A stretch of 8,405 nucleotides of DNA from positions 1 to 8,405 of the forward strand of contig SKXI01000201.1 of assembly GCA_007128515.1 (NCBI GenBank), read 5' to 3'. Each line of letters opens with the position of its first letter. Within the stretch, counting starts at the first letter, position 1. The position numbers and the translations under genes are program-made. Positions 6,314 through 8,405 of this stretch are shown one piece after another. This stretch comes from Halococcaceae archaeon (GTDB lineage Archaea > Halobacteriota > Halobacteria > Halobacteriales > Halalkalicoccaceae). A model generated the notes under the pieces. That model had not been told where the DNA came from, searched no databases, and saw only the letters and a list, made by a program, of their open reading frames with translations.

Positions 6314-7387
6314 GTGAACACGGAGGAGCTTCGGGGCGTCTTAGAGGAGGCGGGCCTCTCGCCCTACCAGGCGGACGCCTACGTGACGCTGCTCGACCTG
6401 GGGTCGGCCTCGGCGACCGCCCTGGCGGAGGCGAGCGAGGTGCCCGACCCAAGGATCTACGACGTCCTCCGGGCGCTCGAGGCCGAGGGGTTAGTCGAGA
6501 CCTACCAGGAGGGCAGTCTCCACGCCCGCGCGAGCGACCCTGACCTCGTCGTGGGCGACCTCGTTGCGCGGGCGCGTCGGCTCGAGGCGGCGACCGAGGA
6601 GATCGAGTCGCGGTGGAGCGAGCCACCGAAGGAGACCAACCGGGTGGGGATCGTCAGACGGTTCGAGAGTCTCTTCGACCGGGCGCGGACGGCGATCGGC
6701 GAGGCGAACTATCGGATCCAGCTCTCGGTCTCGCCGGAGGAGTTCCGCACGTTGCGAGGGGACCTGGTCGAGGCGGTCGACCGGGAGGTGGACGTCCGGC
6801 TCGCGATCCACACCCGGTCCGCGGAGGGGACGGAGCTTCCGACGACCGAGGAACTCGCCGGCGCGTGTACGGAGGCGCGCCACCGGCCGCTGCCGACGCC
6901 GTTCGTCGTGCTGGTCGACCGCTCGCGGAGCTTCTTCGCGCCGCACCCGGACTCGACGAACCAGTACGGGGTGCTGGTCGACGACCGGACGCACACCTAC
7001 GTCTTCCACTGGTTCTTCGCGACCTGTCTCTGGGAGGTGTGGGAGCCACTTCACTCCGAGCGGCCGTCGGAGCCCCCGATGACCTACGTCGACGTGCGCG
7101 AGTGTCTCCGGGCGATCGAACCAGCAGTCGAGGGGGGCTGGGAGGTCCTCGTCACCGTCTCGGGTTTCCAGACGGCGACGGGCGAGGCGTGTGAGCTCTC
7201 CGGACGGGTCGTGGCCGTGGAGTACAGTGCGACGGCGGCGGAGACTGAGGAGCCGTCGATCGCCCGCTACGCCGGCCGCGCGACGCTCGTCGTCGACACG
7301 GGGGAGGGATCCGTCTCGGTCGGCGGCTGGGGGTCGACGATCGAGGACGTCGAGGCGACGCGGATCGTCCTCGAGGCGATCGACTGA
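6314..7387 (+). CDS. trmB: TrmB-like global sugar-responsive regulator
   Basis: A 357-residue regulator that closely fits haloarchaeal TrmB. The N-terminus (ELRGVLEEAGLSPYQADAYV) is followed by a winged helix-turn-helix, whose recognition part PDPRIYDVLRALEAEGLVETY lies at about residues 44-64, then SLHARASDPD. A helical linker (about 80-110) leads to the sensor domain, with Tyr218-Gly-Val and Leu-Trp240 at the same spacing as in the regulator at 4031. In Halobacterium and Haloferax, TrmB controls gluconeogenic, glycolytic and other metabolic genes and releases DNA when glucose is present. The start is GTG, placed by the TATA-like box; no ATG occurs near it. The stop codon shares one base with the next ATG (TGATG), indicating translational coupling to a membrane protein. 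Family is firm. Orthology with the characterised TrmB is from remembered motif similarity only. Confidence 0.88.
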   Translation: MNTEELRGVLEEAGLSPYQADAYVTLLDLGSASATALAEASEVPDPRIYDVLRALEAEGLVETYQEGSLHARASDPDLVVGDLVARARRLEAATEEIESRWSEPPKETNRVGIVRRFESLFDRARTAIGEANYRIQLSVSPEEFRTLRGDLVEAVDREVDVRLAIHTRSAEGTELPTTEELAGACTEARHRPLPTPFVVLVDRSRSFFAPHPDSTNQYGVLVDDRTHTYVFHWFFATCLWEVWEPLHSERPSEPPMTYVDVRECLRAIEPAVEGGWEVLVTVSGFQTATGEACELSGRVVAVEYSATAAETEEPSIARYAGRATLVVDTGEGSVSVGGWGSTIEDVEATRIVLEAID

Positions 7388-8169
7388 TGCGGATCCGCAG
7401 GCCGGAGTACACCGGCGAGAACCGCTGTCTACCCTGCACGGTCGTGAACCTCGCGCTCGTGGGTCTGGCGGCGCTCGCGGTCGCGAGACGGTCTCGACCC
7501 GTCGGGCTGGCGGTCGGTGCCCTCGGTGCTGGCCTCGTCTGGGCGTGGGGATACGTCGTCCCCTTCACCCCACGGTTCGCCCCGCGCCTCGTCTCGCTGC
7601 TCCCGGTCGACCCGTTTCACCGCGAGGGCGAGCCGGGATCGCTGGGGGACGTCGGAGCGGTCGACGGGGAGGCCGTGCTCGGCGCGCTCGTCGAGGCGGG
7701 TGTCGTCCGGGTGACGGACGAGCGGGTCAGCCTCGACCCGGCGTTCGACGAGCGCTGGGCGGCGGAGATGGAGGCGCTCCGTTCGTCGTCGGATCGCACC
7801 CTCGCGGACGAACTCGCGGGGGACCTCGAGGGGGTTCGAACCGTGGAGGTCCTCTCGGTGGCGGGCGACACCCGCTTCGCGCTGGGCGAGCGCGGGCTCC
7901 CGGGGACGTTCGTCTCCCGGCCGGTGGCGATCGCCGAACTCGCGGCGATACGGGCGCTTCGACGTCGGGCCACCGGACTCGACCCGGCCGCACGACTGGC
8001 GGCTACCCGCCCGCTACGCGGGTTTCTCGAGCGCTGTCCGGCGTGTGAGAGCCGACTCGAAGAACGGGAGGTGCGGGGCTGCTGTGGCGGGCGGGACCCG
8101 CGGGACCTGCCCGAGGCGGAGGTGGTCTGTCCGGACTGCGGGGAGCGGCTGTTCACCGTCGAGGCGTGA
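7387..8169 (+). CDS. Haloarchaeal membrane protein with N-terminal CxxC and C-terminal zinc ribbon
   Basis: A 260-residue protein of unknown function. The N-terminus has GENRCLPCTVVN, with a Cys14-x2-Cys17 pair, then two hydrophobic segments at about 19-33 and 39-58 forming a short hairpin in the membrane. A soluble middle follows; residues 92-125 (VLGALVEAGVVRVTDERVSL) look like a degenerate winged-helix segment. SRPVAIAELAAIRALR is a helical section, and a C-terminal zinc-ribbon-like module has Cys217-x2-Cys220, Cys232-Cys233 and Cys248-x2-Cys251. I recognise this arrangement as a recurrent haloarchaeal family with no assigned activity. The gene overlaps trmB by one base, so the two proteins are probably made together, and a transporter-type lipoprotein gene follows. 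A role in membrane quality control, redox sensing or partner regulation is speculation. Confidence 0.85.
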   Translation: MRIRRPEYTGENRCLPCTVVNLALVGLAALAVARRSRPVGLAVGALGAGLVWAWGYVVPFTPRFAPRLVSLLPVDPFHREGEPGSLGDVGAVDGEAVLGALVEAGVVRVTDERVSLDPAFDERWAAEMEALRSSSDRTLADELAGDLEGVRTVEVLSVAGDTRFALGERGLPGTFVSRPVAIAELAAIRALRRRATGLDPAARLAATRPLRGFLERCPACESRLEEREVRGCCGGRDPRDLPEAEVVCPDCGERLFTVEA

Positions 8170-8171
8170 TT

Positions 8172-8187
8172 TACAACACCGGTAGTA
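8172..8187. promoter_or_regulatory. Imperfect inverted repeat resembling a TrmB site
   Basis: TACAAC and GTAGTA arms (five of six bases complementary) flank a four-base spacer. On the minus strand it reads TACT, seven bases, then TTGTA, which partly matches the reported Halobacterium TrmB motif TACT-N7/8-GAGTA (two mismatches in the second half). It lies just upstream of the lipoprotein TATA-like box, where TrmB could act as an activator. This is a weak match. Confidence 0.3.
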
Positions 8188-8200
8188 CACACGTTCATAA

Positions 8201-8208
8201 CTATTAAG
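8201..8208 (+). promoter_or_regulatory. TATA-like box of the Tat lipoprotein gene
   Basis: CTATTAAG lies within an AT-rich patch (8194-8208). Its centre predicts transcription starting near 8231-8233, giving a leader of only about five bases before the ATG at 8237. Confidence 0.55.
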
Positions 8209-8221
8209 TGGGTATCACCCA
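8209..8221. promoter_or_regulatory. Perfect inverted repeat between TATA-like box and start, candidate operator
   Basis: TGGGT (8209-8213) and ACCCA (8217-8221) are exact reverse complements around ATC. The element sits between the TATA-like box and the predicted transcription start of the lipoprotein gene, a position where a bound repressor would block initiation. Its sequence differs from the known TrmB motif, so it may belong to another regulator. Confidence 0.5.
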
Positions 8222-8236
8222 TCTCTCCGCGAGTAT

Positions 8237-8405
8237 ATGTCACAGGGGCGCACAGGCATGGGCAGACGACGGGGCCTCTCACGGAGACAGTTCGTCAAGG
8301 CGGCGTCCGCAGGTAGCGCGACGGCCGGTGTAGCGAGCCTGGCGGGCTGTCTCGGGGAGGCCCGTGAACCGGGCACGGTGGTGATCTCGGGCGACAGCGA
8401 CTTCG
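8237..8405 (+). CDS. Tat-exported lipoprotein, probable ABC-transporter substrate-binding protein (3' cut by window)
   Basis: Only the first 56 residues are in the window. A long basic N-region (about residues 1-17) contains the twin-arginine motif Ser15-Arg-Arg-Gln-Phe-Val-Lys21, then a short hydrophobic stretch and a lipobox Leu35-Ala-Gly-Cys38, predicted lipidation at Cys38. Haloarchaea commonly export solute-binding proteins folded through Tat and anchor them by lipid. The mature start (residues 46-56, TVVISGDSDF) looks like the first strand of a binding protein. ATG at 8237 is preferred from the promoter position; ATG at 8258 would shorten the N-region by seven residues and keep the whole signal. 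It follows the trmB pair, so a sugar ABC importer is likely but unproven. The ORF is open at the right edge. Confidence 0.8.
   Translation, partial: MSQGRTGMGRRRGLSRRQFVKAASAGSATAGVASLAGCLGEAREPGTVVISGDSDF

Overview
The window is chromosomal DNA from a halophilic archaeon (class Halobacteria). The support is high GC with GC-rich third codon positions, acidic proteins, archaeal TATA-like boxes placed about 26-29 bases upstream of start codons (leaderless genes), a Tat-dependent lipoprotein signal, and families typical of haloarchaea: TrmB regulators, a PAC2 protein, an AbrB/PIN toxin-antitoxin pair and a CxxC membrane protein with a zinc ribbon. I cannot name the genus.

Left part (1-2410): a small universal-stress-fold protein faces a MscS-type mechanosensitive channel tail to tail. 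The channel is divergent from a PAC2-family protein whose C-terminus (Met-Tyr-Met) fits the HbYX proteasome-docking motif. These look like ordinary housekeeping and stress genes.

Middle (2411-4030): a two-gene AbrB-like antitoxin / PIN-domain toxin cassette with a 4-base ATGA overlap. An interrupted inverted repeat covers its promoter from the TATA-like box to the start codon. It is followed by about 650 bases with no convincing gene but several hairpins. Codon use is more A-rich here (AGA, AAA), which suggests an acquired cassette and a decayed neighbourhood.

Right part (4031-8405): all genes run rightward. A full-length TrmB-family regulator is followed by an aldo/keto reductase with an intact catalytic tetrad. 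A second regulator, which resembles the haloarchaeal global sugar regulator TrmB, overlaps by one base a membrane protein with CxxC motifs at both ends. The window ends inside a Tat lipoprotein, probably the substrate-binding subunit of an ABC importer. A perfect inverted repeat sits between the TATA-like box and the start of the lipoprotein gene, and a partial TrmB-like half-site pair lies just upstream of the box. The plausible reading is a sugar-sensing and uptake locus, with the regulator next to the transporter it may control. The most interesting unexplained item is the membrane zinc-ribbon protein coupled to TrmB. No rRNA, tRNA, CRISPR array or insertion sequence was seen.
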